Shown piece by piece: positions 35,567 to 44,897 of a stretch of DNA of 64,000 nucleotides. The translations under genes and the position numbers were made by a program. Under the pieces are notes generated by a model that had not been told where the DNA came from, searched no databases, and saw only the letters and a program-made list of their open reading frames with translations. Source of the stretch: Paracoccaceae bacterium (lineage in GTDB: Bacteria > Pseudomonadota > Alphaproteobacteria > Rhodobacterales > Rhodobacteraceae); contig JAGRDY010000018.1 in assembly GCA_020446815.1 (NCBI GenBank), positions 310,001 through 374,000 on the forward strand. The letters are read 5' to 3'. Every line of letters starts with the position of its first letter. Positions within the stretch are counted from its first letter, which is position 1.

Positions 35567-36811
35567 TCAGACCGGCTCTTGCGTGCTCGGCGCGCCGCCC
35601 TCAAACCGGTTGGGTTGCAGGTAGGCACAAGGCGTCTCCTGCATTTCCAGATGCAAACCGGCGCCTAGATAGGGATGGGCGCGCGCGAGATCTTCGTCGA
35701 AGTCGATGCCCAGCCCCGGACCTTCGGGGGCGATCACATAGCCGTCTTCCCATGTGATCGTGTTGTTGATGAGCCTGAGATGGAATGTGCCGCCTGTTTC
35801 GATGGTTTCGACCATCAACAGGTTGGGGATCGACGCGCCAAGGTGGATATTGGCCGCCCATTCGACGGGCCCCGCGTAAAGGTGCGGTGCCATCTGCGCG
35901 GTGAAAACCTCGGCGATGGCGGCGATTTTCTTGGCCTCCCAGATACCGCCGACGCGGCCCAGAGCGGGTTGCAGGATACGAACGCCGCCCGACCTGAGCA
36001 CCGTGGCGAATTCGGATTTGGTGGTGAAACGCTCGCCGGTGGCCAGCGGGATGCGCACCGCACGGGCCACTTCGGCGAAATTGAGAAGATTGTCGGGCGG
36101 AATCGGTTCTTCGTACCACAAGGGGCCGTAGGGCTCCAACGCCTGGCCCATGCGGATGGCGCCTGCCACGTTGAACTGCCCGTGGGTGCCAAAGAGCAGA
36201 TCGGCCCGGTCTCCGACCGCCTCGCGGATGGCCTTGCAAAAGGCGACCGAGCGGGTGATGTCGGAACCCGACGGGTCGTGCCCGCCGCGGATTGTATAGG
36301 GTCCGGCGGGGTCGAACTTGACCGCCGTGAACCCCATATCGGCAAAGCGGGCGGCCGCGGCTGCGGCCAGATCCGGGCTGACCCAGAATTCGCCGCTTTC
36401 CTTGCCGGGTTCAGGATAAAGATAGGTATAACTGCGCAAACGATCATTCAACTTGCCGCCCAGAAGTGCCCAGACGGGACGGCCGCGCGCCTTGCCGACG
36501 ATATCCCAGCAGGCAATCTCCAGCCCCGAAAAGGCCCCCATGACTGTCAGGTCGGGGCGCTGGGTAAAACCCGAGGAATAGGCGCGGCGGAACATCAATT
36601 CGATGTTTTCGGGGTTTTCGCCCGCCATATGGCGGCTGAACACATCCTCGATCACCGCCGCCATTGCCTTGGGGCCAACCGAAGAGGCATAGCATTCGCC
36701 ATAGCCGGTGATCCCGTCATCGGTGGTCAGCTTGGTGAAAATCCAGTATCGCCCGCCCCAGCCAGGTGCAGGCGGGGCGACGGTAAAGATTTCAAGATCC
36801 TTGAGTTTCAT
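35567..36811 (-). CDS. Mandelate racemase / muconate-lactonizing (enolase superfamily) enzyme
   Basis: 414 residues, with the N-terminal capping domain (K-L-T-T-D-D-G-I-T-G-Y-G-E-C) and a TIM barrel. Metal ligands are visible as glutamates in W-Y-E-E-P-I-P-P-D-N and A-T-G-E-R-F. The first ligand position, usually Asp in V-D-A-N, reads G-T-H-G-Q here, as in some acid-sugar dehydratase branches. Probably a sugar-acid dehydratase or racemase; no sugar transporter or aldolase lies nearby to narrow it. It ends 50 bp from the convergent permease. Confidence 0.85.
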   Translation of the reverse strand: MKLKDLEIFTVAPPAPGWGGRYWIFTKLTTDDGITGYGECYASSVGPKAMAAVIEDVFSRHMAGENPENIELMFRRAYSSGFTQRPDLTVMGAFSGLEIACWDIVGKARGRPVWALLGGKLNDRLRSYTYLYPEPGKESGEFWVSPDLAAAAAARFADMGFTAVKFDPAGPYTIRGGHDPSGSDITRSVAFCKAIREAVGDRADLLFGTHGQFNVAGAIRMGQALEPYGPLWYEEPIPPDNLLNFAEVARAVRIPLATGERFTTKSEFATVLRSGGVRILQPALGRVGGIWEAKKIAAIAEVFTAQMAPHLYAGPVEWAANIHLGASIPNLLMVETIETGGTFHLRLINNTITWEDGYVIAPEGPGLGIDFDEDLARAHPYLGAGLHLEMQETPCAYLQPNRFEGGAPSTQEPV

Positions 36812-36946
36812 CCGGCCCTATCCCCCCGACAACGTAATCTGGCACGGCAGAAGAGATCACGTTTCGCAAGCCCGGTCCAGCCAGCACGTTGGCGGTTTCG
36901 TGCACCTCGCACAGCACAGAAAAGCTTTTGCGGCGGCCGATTTTCT

Positions 36947-37372
36947 TCAGGTGCGTTTCAGGCGGATCACAATATCGACGCGGCTGAGTTCCGTGCCTTC
37001 CGGAAGTTCGGGCAGGCGGGCGATTTCAAGATCCTCGACCGGTGCGTCGGCCATGCGGCCATCTTCTTCCCAATAGAAATGCGGATGATCATCCAGCCGC
37101 GTGTCGAAATAGCTGCGTGCCCCGTGAACCGATATTTCGTGGATCAGCCCCGCGGTGCAAAACGAATTGAGCGTGTTGTAGACCGTCGCCAGCGAAACCG
37201 ATTCGCCCGCGTCGCTGGCTGCCGCATGCAGGCTTTCGGCGGTCACATGCCGGTTCTTGCCATCGCCGATCAGGAGCGCTGCAAGCGCCACGCGCTGGCG
37301 GGTCGGGCGCAGCCCGGCCTGTGTCAGCCATCGCGTACCGCGCAATTCCGCATCTTTGTTCATGAGTTTCAT
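36947..37372 (-). CDS. irr: Iron response regulator Irr (Fur family)
   Basis: 141 residues of Fur fold. The helix-turn-helix contains L-R-P-T-R-Q-R-V-A-L-A and S-L-A-T-V-Y-N-T-L. The metal/heme region reads D-D-H-P-H-F-Y-W-E-E-D-G, the Irr form of the Fur H-H-H-F segment, and the C-terminal CxxC pairs of true Fur are absent. In alphaproteobacteria Irr senses iron through heme and controls heme and iron genes. Divergent from fabA. The start may be ATG 37372 or ATG 37363. Confidence 0.9.
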   Translation of the reverse strand: MKLMNKDAELRGTRWLTQAGLRPTRQRVALAALLIGDGKNRHVTAESLHAAASDAGESVSLATVYNTLNSFCTAGLIHEISVHGARSYFDTRLDDHPHFYWEEDGRMADAPVEDLEIARLPELPEGTELSRVDIVIRLKRT

Positions 37373-37392
37373 TTTCCGCGATTTTCACCGAC

Positions 37393-37422
37393 AATATAGG
37401 TCACGGCCCGGGCGTTTTTCAA
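37393..37422 (-). promoter_or_regulatory. Candidate irr promoter
   Basis: On the minus strand TTGAAA (-35) and TATATT (-10) are separated by 18 bases, about 20 bases upstream of the irr ATG. Both boxes are close to the sigma-70 consensus. Confidence 0.5.
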
Positions 37423-37510
37423 TCGGTTTCGCCGCGCGCGCTTATGCCCCGGGCCAATACGGTGCCGCTCTTGCCTTCGTGCCAAGGCCGATGATAGACG
37501 GTGCCGCAGC

Positions 37511-37545
37511 GGTTTGTCTTCAAACCGGATGAGATCAAGTATAAT
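37511..37545 (+). promoter_or_regulatory. fabA promoter with overlapping perfect palindrome
   Basis: A consensus TATAAT (-10) lies at 37540-37545, 42 bp before the fabA start. Where the -35 box should be, GGTTTG-TCTT-CAAACC (37511-37526) forms a perfect 6-4-6 inverted repeat. A protein bound there would block RNA polymerase, so it is a strong operator candidate for control of unsaturated fatty-acid synthesis. Confidence 0.55.
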
Positions 37546-37586
37546 GCGCCGCATATCGAAAAACGGCGGCGATGGGGACGAGTGAA

Positions 37587-38096
37587 ATGGCGCGATACCC
37601 GACCAGTTTTGACAAGGAAGCCTTGCTGAAATGCGCCCGCGGCGAGCTGTTCGGGCCAGGCAATGCCCAGCTTCCCTCCCCGCCGATGCTGATGATGGAC
37701 AGGATCACCGATATTTCCGACGATGGCGGCGAGGATGGCAAGGGTCATGTCGTCGCGGAATTCGACATCGTGCCCGATCTTTGGTTTTTTGGCTGCCATT
37801 TCCTCGGCAACCCGATCATGCCTGGCTGTCTCGGGCTTGACGGGCTTTGGCAACTTACCGGCTTCAATCTGGGCTGGCGCGGCTGGCAGGGGCGCGGCTA
37901 TGCTCTGGGGGTGGGCGAAGTCAAGCTGACCGGCATGGTCCGGCCCGACCGCAACATGCTGACCTATTACGTCGATTTCACCAAGGCCGTGCAAACCCGG
38001 CGCCTGACCATGGGCGTGGCCAACGGGCGCGTCGAAGCCGACGGAGAGGTGATCTACCTGGTCAGGGACATGAAGGTCGCGCTGTCGTCAACCTGA
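37587..38096 (+). CDS. fabA: 3-hydroxydecanoyl-ACP dehydratase/isomerase
   Basis: 169 residues. The active-site region [17 protein letters not shown] holds the catalytic His and the Asp of the FabA hot-dog fold. It dehydrates 3-hydroxydecanoyl-ACP and isomerises the product to cis-3-decenoyl-ACP, the branch point to unsaturated fatty acids. I use ATG 37587 (M-A-R-Y-P-T-S-F) because homologues begin that way; an in-frame ATG at 37572 would add five residues. Followed by fabB, with which it works. Confidence 0.96.
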   Translation: MARYPTSFDKEALLKCARGELFGPGNAQLPSPPMLMMDRITDISDDGGEDGKGHVVAEFDIVPDLWFFGCHFLGNPIMPGCLGLDGLWQLTGFNLGWRGWQGRGYALGVGEVKLTGMVRPDRNMLTYYVDFTKAVQTRRLTMGVANGRVEADGEVIYLVRDMKVALSST

Positions 38097-38483
38097 GGGC
38101 GCAGATCGGCGAGGCGGGAAAAGCCTGTGCTCTACATGCCGCCACCCGCCGACAACTTTTTTCCGCTCGCGGCCTGCTTGTGCATATAGCAGGCAAGGAC
38201 ATGATTGGCCTGCCTCGGAATTACTTGAAAACAGGGTGTTTTTGGATACCCTCAAGACGGCATTCCTGCCCAGGGATTTGCGAAACACCGCGCGTTCTGC
38301 CTGCTTGCCCGGTGAGATTTGGTGGGATAGTCGGGCACATCGTGTTTGGGCTGCGACATGCAAGACCTTTGCGCGGCGCGGCCTGACCGATGCCGCCATG
38401 CCGCCGCGCCTTTCCGATGCAGTCCCTTGCCCCGCCGCTTGCCCTACCCTACAGAGAATGAAAAACGATCAAGGAGGCCGAAC
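38097..38483. other. 387-bp gap between fabA and fabB
   Basis: No gene is supported here. The open frames (38088-38399 minus; the 5' extension of fabB from 38346) lack ribosome sites and recognisable domains. The gap is long for a fabA-fabB pair and may hold a separate fabB promoter, but I see no convincing -35/-10 pair. Confidence 0.5.
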
Positions 38484-39713
38484 ATGCGCCGTGTCGTCAT
38501 AACCGGAATGGGGATCATCTCGCCCATCGGAAATACCGTGAGCGAGGTCGAGGCCAGTCTGCGCGCCGGCAAGTCCGGCATCGTCTTTGCGCCGGCCTAT
38601 GCCGAACACGGCTTTCGCAGCCAGATCCACGGTATGCCGCAGATCGTTCTCGAAGATCACATCGACAAGCGCAACCTGCGTTTCATGGGGCCGGGGGCGG
38701 CCTATAATTTTCTGGCCATGGAACAGGCCATCGCCGATGCCGGGCTTGAGGACGGCGAAGTTTCCAACGAACGCACAGGTCTCATCATGGGCTCGGGCGG
38801 GCCGTCGACATCGAACTTTTTCCTGGCCCATCAGATCGTGATCGAAAAGGGCGCGCCCAAACGCATGGGCCCCTTCATGGTCACCCGCTGCATGTCGTCG
38901 ACCAACTCGGCCTGTTTGGCCACGCCGTTCAGGATCAAGGGCGTGAACTATTCGATCACTTCGGCCTGTTCGACCTCGGCGCATTGTATTGGCAACGGCA
39001 CCGAACTGATCCAGATGGGCAAGCAGGACATCGTCTTTGCCGGCGGCGGCGAGGAGCTTGACTGGACGCTGTCGTGCCTTTTCGACGCCATGGGCGCGAT
39101 GAGCAGCAAGTATAATGACACCCCGCAAACCGCCTCGCGCGCGTTTGACGCCACCCGAGACGGGTTTGTGATCGCCGGCGGTGGCGGTGTGGTGGTTCTG
39201 GAGGAACTGGAACATGCCCGCGCGCGCGGTGCAAAAATCTATGGCGAGATCACCGGGTATGGCGCGACATCGGACGGCCATGACATGGTGGCCCCCTCGG
39301 GCGAGGGGGGCGAACGCTCCATGCGGCTTGCCGTGGCGACCCTGCCCGAGGGGCGCAGGATCGACTATATCAATGCCCATGGCACCTCGACGCCCGCCGG
39401 CGACGTCACCGAAGTCAAGGCGATCCGCCGGGTCTTTGGCGACGGATCGGTGCCGCCGATCTCGTCGACGAAATCGTTGACCGGCCACAGTCTCGGGGCG
39501 ACGGGTGTGCATGAGGCAATCTATTCGCTCTTGATGATGAACGGCGATTTCATTGCCGCCTCGGCCAATGTCACCAGCCTCGACCCCGAGATCAGGCCCG
39601 AGGAAATCGCCACCACATACCGTGACGGCGTGACACTCGATTCCGTATTGTCCAACAGCTTCGGCTTCGGGGGCACCAATGCAACGCTCGTGATGAGCAA
39701 ATTTCCCGGGTGA
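38484..39713 (+). CDS. fabB: Beta-ketoacyl-ACP synthase I
   Basis: 409 residues, KAS I. The nucleophile Cys162 is in S-A-C-S-T-S-A-H-C, with the two histidines in N-A-H-G-T-S-T-P and G-H-S-L-G-A-T-G. It elongates cis-3-decenoyl-ACP made by FabA. ATG 38484 follows AAGGAGG, so the upstream in-frame extension is not translated. Fab genes continue with fabI six bases later. Confidence 0.96.
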   Translation: MRRVVITGMGIISPIGNTVSEVEASLRAGKSGIVFAPAYAEHGFRSQIHGMPQIVLEDHIDKRNLRFMGPGAAYNFLAMEQAIADAGLEDGEVSNERTGLIMGSGGPSTSNFFLAHQIVIEKGAPKRMGPFMVTRCMSSTNSACLATPFRIKGVNYSITSACSTSAHCIGNGTELIQMGKQDIVFAGGGEELDWTLSCLFDAMGAMSSKYNDTPQTASRAFDATRDGFVIAGGGGVVVLEELEHARARGAKIYGEITGYGATSDGHDMVAPSGEGGERSMRLAVATLPEGRRIDYINAHGTSTPAGDVTEVKAIRRVFGDGSVPPISSTKSLTGHSLGATGVHEAIYSLLMMNGDFIAASANVTSLDPEIRPEEIATTYRDGVTLDSVLSNSFGFGGTNATLVMSKFPG

Positions 39714-39719
39714 TCTGAC

Positions 39720-40508
39720 ATGGCCGAACTGATGCAGGGCAAACGCGGGCTGATCATGGGTGTCGCCAACGAACGCTCCATCGCCTGGGGCATTGCAAAG
39801 GCGATGGCCAATGAGGGCGCGGAACTGGCCTTTTCATATCAGGGCGACGCTTTTGGAAAGCGCGTCGAACCCCTGGCGGCGTCGGTCGGATCGGATTTTC
39901 TGGTCGATGTCGATGTGATGGACGATGAAAGCCTCGATGCCTGTTTCACGGCGCTGAAGGAACGCTGGGGCAGGCTCGACTTTCTGGTCCATGCCATCGC
40001 CTTTTCCGACAAGAACGAACTGACCGGACGGTTCATCCATACCAGCCGCGAGAATTTCAAGAAATCGCTGTCGGTTTCGTGTTTTTCCTTCATTGATGTG
40101 GCGCGCCGCGCCTCTGAAATGATGCCGAACGGCGGCACTTTGCTGACACTGACCTATCAGGGATCGAACCGGGTCACGCCGTTCTACAACGTGATGGGCG
40201 TGGCCAAGGCGGCGCTGGAAAGCGCGGTGCGCTATCTGGCCAATGATCTTGGGCCACAGGGCATTCGCGTCAACGCCGTATCGCCCGGCCCGATGAAAAC
40301 GCTGGCGGGCGCGGCCATTGGCGGTGCGCGGCGGACATTCCGCCAGACCGAGGCCAACGCACCACTGCGCTCCAACGCAACACTGGAGGCGGTCGGCGGC
40401 ACGGCAGTTTATCTTGCCTCCGATTACGGGGCCTTCACGACCGGCGAGATCGTGCGCGTCGATGGCGGCTATCATGTATTGGGGATGCCGCAACCGGAAC
40501 ATCTCTGA
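39720..40508 (+). CDS. fabI: Enoyl-ACP reductase (NADH)
   Basis: 262 residues, short-chain dehydrogenase fold. The N-terminal cofactor segment is G-V-A-N-E-R-S-I-A-W-G, and the catalytic Tyr/Lys pair is in Y-N-V-M-G-V-A-K (Y-x6-K), the FabI arrangement. It performs the last reduction of each fatty-acid cycle and is the usual triclosan target. Cotranscribed with fabB. Confidence 0.94.
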   Translation: MAELMQGKRGLIMGVANERSIAWGIAKAMANEGAELAFSYQGDAFGKRVEPLAASVGSDFLVDVDVMDDESLDACFTALKERWGRLDFLVHAIAFSDKNELTGRFIHTSRENFKKSLSVSCFSFIDVARRASEMMPNGGTLLTLTYQGSNRVTPFYNVMGVAKAALESAVRYLANDLGPQGIRVNAVSPGPMKTLAGAAIGGARRTFRQTEANAPLRSNATLEAVGGTAVYLASDYGAFTTGEIVRVDGGYHVLGMPQPEHL

Positions 40509-40667
40509 TCAAGGGGGGCGCCCCGCGCGGCGATCGGCGCCCGTGCGGCCGATCATGCAGCCCGGGGTTTCCGGCCGGCTGCGGCGATAGTGCTTCATCG
40601 GTGCGGCGAAGATTTGGAGCCTTGCCCTGCGCGTGAAGCCGCGCCACTCTGTCCTAAAGGAGATGCG

Positions 40668-41351
40668 ATGACCTTCACAGTCTGCGTTTTCGACGCTTAT
40701 GGCACGCTTTTCGACGTTGCCGCCGCCGCCCGCGCCGCCGCCGCCGAACCCGGACAGGAGCAGCTTGCCGAGATCTGGCCCGGACTGGCCGAAGACTGGC
40801 GGCGCAAGCAGCTTGAATATTCCTGGCTGCGCGCCGTGATGCGTCAGCACTGCGATTTCTGGCAAGTCACGCAGGACGGGCTCGACTGGGCGCTGGAGGC
40901 GGCCGGCATCAAAGGGCCTGAACTGCGCGAACGCCTGCTGGCGCTCTACTGGGAACTGGAGGCTTACCGCGAAGTGCCCGCAATGCTGGCCGATCTGAAG
41001 GATCGGGGGGTGGCAACCGCGATCCTGTCGAATGGCACCGTCGACATGTTGAAGGCGGCCGTGCAATCGGCGGGTATCGACGGATTTCTCGACGACACGC
41101 TTTCGGTTGAAAGCGTCGGCATCTTCAAGCCTGATGCACGGGTCTACCGGCTTGTCACCGAACGGTTTTCCTGTGCCGCGTCGCAGGTTCTCTTCGTTTC
41201 GTCCAACGGCTGGGACGCGGCGGCGGCGGCGGGTTTCGGCTTTCGCGTCGCCTGGGTAAACCGGACCGGGGCGCCGGTGGACCGGTTGCCGGCAAGGCCG
41301 CATCATGTTCTTGACGATCTGAGCGCTGTCCCGGAGATTGCAGCCCCATGA
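40668..41351 (+). CDS. Haloacid dehalogenase, type II (L-2-haloacid dehalogenase family)
   Basis: 227 residues. HAD motifs are present: nucleophile Asp in V-F-D-A-Y-G-T-L-F-D, motif II I-L-S-N-G-T, the Lys in G-I-F-K-P-D, and S-S-N-G-W-D-A-A-A-A-A, typical of L-2-haloacid dehalogenases. It would hydrolyse short 2-haloalkanoic acids. AAAGGAG precedes ATG 40668. It overlaps the alpha/beta hydrolase gene by four bases. Confidence 0.9.
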   Translation: MTFTVCVFDAYGTLFDVAAAARAAAAEPGQEQLAEIWPGLAEDWRRKQLEYSWLRAVMRQHCDFWQVTQDGLDWALEAAGIKGPELRERLLALYWELEAYREVPAMLADLKDRGVATAILSNGTVDMLKAAVQSAGIDGFLDDTLSVESVGIFKPDARVYRLVTERFSCAASQVLFVSSNGWDAAAAAGFGFRVAWVNRTGAPVDRLPARPHHVLDDLSAVPEIAAP

Positions 41352-42175
41352 AACCGACCCATTTTAGCGCCTCTGACGGGACCAGGCTTGCCTATCGTGA
41401 TGACGGAACGGGCCTGCCGGTGCTGTGCCTGGCAGGGCTGACCCGCAATTCCGCCGATTTCGATTGCCTGGTGCCGCATTTCACTGATGTCCGGCTGATC
41501 CGGCCCGACTACAGGGGGCGCGGCGCATCGGACCGGACCGGGGCGGCGACTTATACCATCCCGCGCGAAGCCCAGGATGCTGTGGAGCTTCTCGACCATC
41601 TCGGGCTGGGCAAAGCGGCTGTCATCGGCACGTCGCGCGGGGGGTTGATCGGGATGTTTCTGGCGGCAACGGCGAAGGACCGGCTGGCGGGGCTGTGCCT
41701 GAACGATATCGGCCCGGACATCGCCCGCGGCGGGCTTGAAAAGATCAGGGAATATGTGGGGCGCAACCCGGCGGCCAAGACGATTGACGATCTGGTCGCA
41801 AGGCTGCCCGGACAAATGACGGGTTTTGCCAACGTCCCGGACGAACGTTGGCGGGCTTTCGCGCAGGGGCTTTACGACGAAACCCCGAATGGCCTGATCA
41901 ACCGCTATGACCCTGCGTTGCGCGACAGTTTTCTGGCGACGTTCGATGCGCCGCCTGCCGATCTCTGGCCATGGTTCGATGCCTGTGCGGGCCTTCCCCT
42001 GGCATTGATCAGGGGGGGCAATTCCGATCTGCTGATGCCCGAAACCGCCGCTGAAATGCGCCGCCGCAGACCTGACATGCAGTTTGCCGAAGTGCCGGAT
42101 CGCGGCCATGTGCCGTTTCTGGACGAACCCGGTTCGCTGAGGGTCATCCGCGACTGGCTGGCGCAAATCCGATGA
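41348..42175 (+). CDS. Alpha/beta-fold hydrolase
   Basis: 275 residues. The nucleophile elbow G-T-S-R-G-G, an acidic residue in R-G-G-N-S-D and the catalytic His in D-R-G-H-V-P-F-L form the triad. Esterase, haloalkane dehalogenase-like or lactonase activities are all possible. Coupled to both neighbours by four-base overlaps, so the dehalogenase, hydrolase and dehydratase form one operon. Confidence 0.88.
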   Translation: MKPTHFSASDGTRLAYRDDGTGLPVLCLAGLTRNSADFDCLVPHFTDVRLIRPDYRGRGASDRTGAATYTIPREAQDAVELLDHLGLGKAAVIGTSRGGLIGMFLAATAKDRLAGLCLNDIGPDIARGGLEKIREYVGRNPAAKTIDDLVARLPGQMTGFANVPDERWRAFAQGLYDETPNGLINRYDPALRDSFLATFDAPPADLWPWFDACAGLPLALIRGGNSDLLMPETAAEMRRRRPDMQFAEVPDRGHVPFLDEPGSLRVIRDWLAQIR

Positions 42176-43152
42176 ACATGGAAATGATCGAGGCCGCCGC
42201 CCTTCGGGCGATGGGCGCAGTGCGGCGCACGCCGCTGCTGTCGTCGCCTTTCATCGACGAGATCGCCGGTCGCCGGGTGCTAGTCAAGCCCGAATGTCTG
42301 CAAGAGACAGGATCGTTCAAGTTCCGCGGCGGTTGGGCGGCGGTCTCGGCCTTGTCGCCGGAACTGCGCGCAAGAGGTGTCATCGCCTATTCCTCGGGCA
42401 ATCACGCGCAGGGCGTGGCGCTTGCGGCGCGCCGTCACGGGGCGCCCGCGGTCGTCATCATGCCCTCCGATGCGCCCGAAATGAAGATCGGCAATACCCG
42501 TGCCCTGGGGGCGGAAGTGGTGCTCTACGATCGCCGATCTGGCGACCGGGACGCGATCGGCGCCCGGCTTTGCGCCGAACGCGGGCTGACGCTGATCAAG
42601 CCGTTTGATGACCCTCAGGTCATAGCGGGCCAGGGCACCACCGGGATCGAGATCGCTGAACAGGCCGCCGCGGCGGGGGTGACCGGGGGGGATGTCCTGG
42701 TCTGTTGCGGCGGGGGCGGGTTGACCGCGGGCATAGCTCTTGCGCTTGAAGCCCGCGCGCCGGGGCTTTGCGCCCGCCCGGCAGAGCCCGAGGGGTTCGA
42801 CGATGTGACCCGTTCGCTGGTGTCTGGCGCGATCGAGAGGAACGAACGCGGCGATGGGTCGCTTTGCGATGCAATCCTCACACCGTCGCCGGGGCAGATC
42901 ACATTCCCGATCCTCAGGCGGCTTTGCGGCCCCGGCATTGTGGTCAGCGAAGACGATACCCTGCGTGCCATGGCCGTCGCCTTTGCGCGGTTGAAGATCG
43001 TTCTGGAACCAGGTGGCGCGGTCAGCCTGGCCGCCGCGCTCTTTCACCCCAAGTCGATCGAGGCGGAGACGGTGATCGTGGTCGCCACCGGGGGCAATGT
43101 CGATCCATTGGTGTTCCGGCTGGCGCTGGACCGGTTTGGCGACGGCTCCTGA
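42172..43152 (+). CDS. PLP-dependent threonine/serine dehydratase-like protein
   Basis: 326 residues, fold-type II PLP enzyme. The cofactor lysine is in G-S-F-K-F-R-G, the substrate loop in S-S-G-N-H-A-Q-G, and the phosphate-binding glycine loop in C-C-G-G-G-G. No ACT domain, so it resembles the catabolic threonine/serine dehydratase or serine racemase group. Last gene of the three-gene run. Confidence 0.88.
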   Translation: MNMEMIEAAALRAMGAVRRTPLLSSPFIDEIAGRRVLVKPECLQETGSFKFRGGWAAVSALSPELRARGVIAYSSGNHAQGVALAARRHGAPAVVIMPSDAPEMKIGNTRALGAEVVLYDRRSGDRDAIGARLCAERGLTLIKPFDDPQVIAGQGTTGIEIAEQAAAAGVTGGDVLVCCGGGGLTAGIALALEARAPGLCARPAEPEGFDDVTRSLVSGAIERNERGDGSLCDAILTPSPGQITFPILRRLCGPGIVVSEDDTLRAMAVAFARLKIVLEPGGAVSLAAALFHPKSIEAETVIVVATGGNVDPLVFRLALDRFGDGS

Positions 43153-43429
43153 ACGATGGGAATGCCCCGCGTGCAAACCTGGATTGCCGAGTAGGGTTTT
43201 CCATTCTCGCTGAACCGGTCGCGATAGACGGGTCCGATCGTGGCGCGCCGATCAAGATGGCCCCCGAAACGCTTGCCGCTGCGCCCGGCATCGGCCTTGT
43301 CAGCCCTTGAAAGACCTTGCCGTCCCAGCCAGAGCCGACAGGCTTCAAGGTGAAAACGGGGTTTGATCTGCGCCGATCTCCGGGGTGACGGTTTTCCAGG
43401 ACCTTCGGTGCGGGGCCTTGCCAAAGCCG
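43153..43429 (-). pseudogene. Possible decayed small gene, frameshifted, antisense gap frame
   Basis: This 370-bp gap (43153-43522) has no intact gene. On the minus strand, from just after a stop at 43430-43432, one frame reads like protein (N-P-V-F-T-L-K-P-V-G-S-G-W-D-G-K-V-F-Q-G-L-T-R). It continues in another frame as D-A-G-R-S-G-K-R-F-G-G-H-L-D, then I-G-P-V-Y-R-D-R-F-S-E-N-G-K-P-Y. One added base near 43294-43298 would join them. No ATG start is seen and the frame has no stop before the dehydratase gene. I do not recognise the protein. Confidence 0.35.
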
Positions 43430-43522
43430 TCAAAACCCGAAAATTCGGTTCCGGTTTCCCGACTTTCTCATTAGCGTGGCGCGGCTGGATTTATAACCTG
43501 CCTGCCGCCCCGGGACTCGTTC

Positions 43523-44740
43523 ATGAATAACCGTCTGACACTCGTTTTCATTCTTGCGACCGTCCTGATCGACGCGATCGGCATCGGCATCATTTTCCCC
43601 GTGATGCCGGATCTGATCGAGAATGTGACCGGTGGCACGTTGTCGGACGCGTCCTTGTGGGGTGGTGTTCTGGCTGCCAGTTTTGCCGTGATGCAGTTCG
43701 TGTTCGGGCCTGTCGTCGGCAATCTTTCCGACCGCTTCGGGCGGCGTCCGGTGATGCTGGCGGCGCTGGCGGTGATGGCCTTCGATTACACCATCATGGC
43801 GGTGGCGGGCACGATCTGGCTCTTGCTGATTGGCCGTGTGGTCGCCGGAGCCACCGCGGCGACCTATACCACAGCATATGCCTATATGGCCGATATTTCG
43901 GCCAAGAAGGATCGGGCCAGGAATTTCGGCCTTATCGGTGCCGGCTTTGGTCTGGGTTACATCGCCGGCCCGTTTCTGGGCAGTCTGCTGTCGACGCTAG
44001 GCATTCGCGCGCCATTTTGGGGGGCGGCGGCGCTTGCCGCCACCAATCTCGCCTTTGGCTTTGCCATATTGCCCGAATCGGTGACCGACAGGATTCGCCG
44101 CCCGTTTTCCTGGGCGCGGGCCAATCCGCTGAATTCGTTCCGGGTCATCGGGCAGTTGCCGGGCCTGGGAAGGTTGCTGACACTTTATCTCGTCTATAGC
44201 GTCGCGCTGCACGTCTACGAGACTGTCTGGGCGTACTATGGCAAGGCGCAATTCGGCTGGACGCCCTATATGATCGGCATTTCGCTTGCGGCATATGGTC
44301 TTTTCTACACGCTGGTACAGGCTTTTGCCATCGGTCCGGTAATCCGCAGGTTCGGCGAATACCGGGCGGCATTTTACGGGTTGATCATCGAACTGATTGC
44401 CTGTGTGGTCTTTGTCTTTCTTACCTCCGGCCCCGCCGCCATCGCCCTAACCGCATTTGCCGCGCTGGGCAGCATTTGCGGCCCGGCAATGCAGGGGATG
44501 ATGTCGAACGGCACACCCGATGACCAGCAGGGCGAGTTGCAAGGCGTCGTTGCCTCGATGACGGCGTTGGGGATGATATTGTCGCCGGCGCTGATGAACG
44601 GCACGTTTTGGTGGTTCACCCGGCCCGGAGCGGCCATCCATGCACCTGGCGCGCCATTCGCGCTGGCGGCGCTGTTGCTGGTCGGATGTTGCATCATCCT
44701 TGGCGCCCGCCCGATTGAAGCCGCCCCCGACGGTGTTTAG
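43523..44740 (+). CDS. MFS transporter, TetA (drug:H+ antiporter 1) type
   Basis: 405 residues, 12 predicted helices. Motif A G-N-L-S-D-R-F-G-R-R-P lies between helices 2 and 3, and the N-terminus L-I-D-A-I-G-I-G-I-I-F-P is typical of TetA-like exporters. It may export tetracycline-like or other hydrophobic compounds. No TetR regulator is adjacent. Confidence 0.88.
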   Translation: MNNRLTLVFILATVLIDAIGIGIIFPVMPDLIENVTGGTLSDASLWGGVLAASFAVMQFVFGPVVGNLSDRFGRRPVMLAALAVMAFDYTIMAVAGTIWLLLIGRVVAGATAATYTTAYAYMADISAKKDRARNFGLIGAGFGLGYIAGPFLGSLLSTLGIRAPFWGAAALAATNLAFGFAILPESVTDRIRRPFSWARANPLNSFRVIGQLPGLGRLLTLYLVYSVALHVYETVWAYYGKAQFGWTPYMIGISLAAYGLFYTLVQAFAIGPVIRRFGEYRAAFYGLIIELIACVVFVFLTSGPAAIALTAFAALGSICGPAMQGMMSNGTPDDQQGELQGVVASMTALGMILSPALMNGTFWWFTRPGAAIHAPGAPFALAALLLVGCCIILGARPIEAAPDGV

Positions 44741-44897
44741 GAGTTGACCGGGGCGGGGGGGCGGCCAAGACATTGATCCGTACCGCCGTCCGCCACGGCT
44801 ATGACCTGCCGGAGCGCGTCGAAACCGTTGCACCTTTTGCGCCGCCCCGGACGGGTGACACATCAGGACAACGTTGCCGCCCTTGTCGAACAAGCCG

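Noticed and set aside
40533-40555. GATCGGC/GCCGATC inverted repeat after fabI as a terminator
   Set aside because: A 7-bp stem with a 9-base loop and no T run; not enough to call termination.
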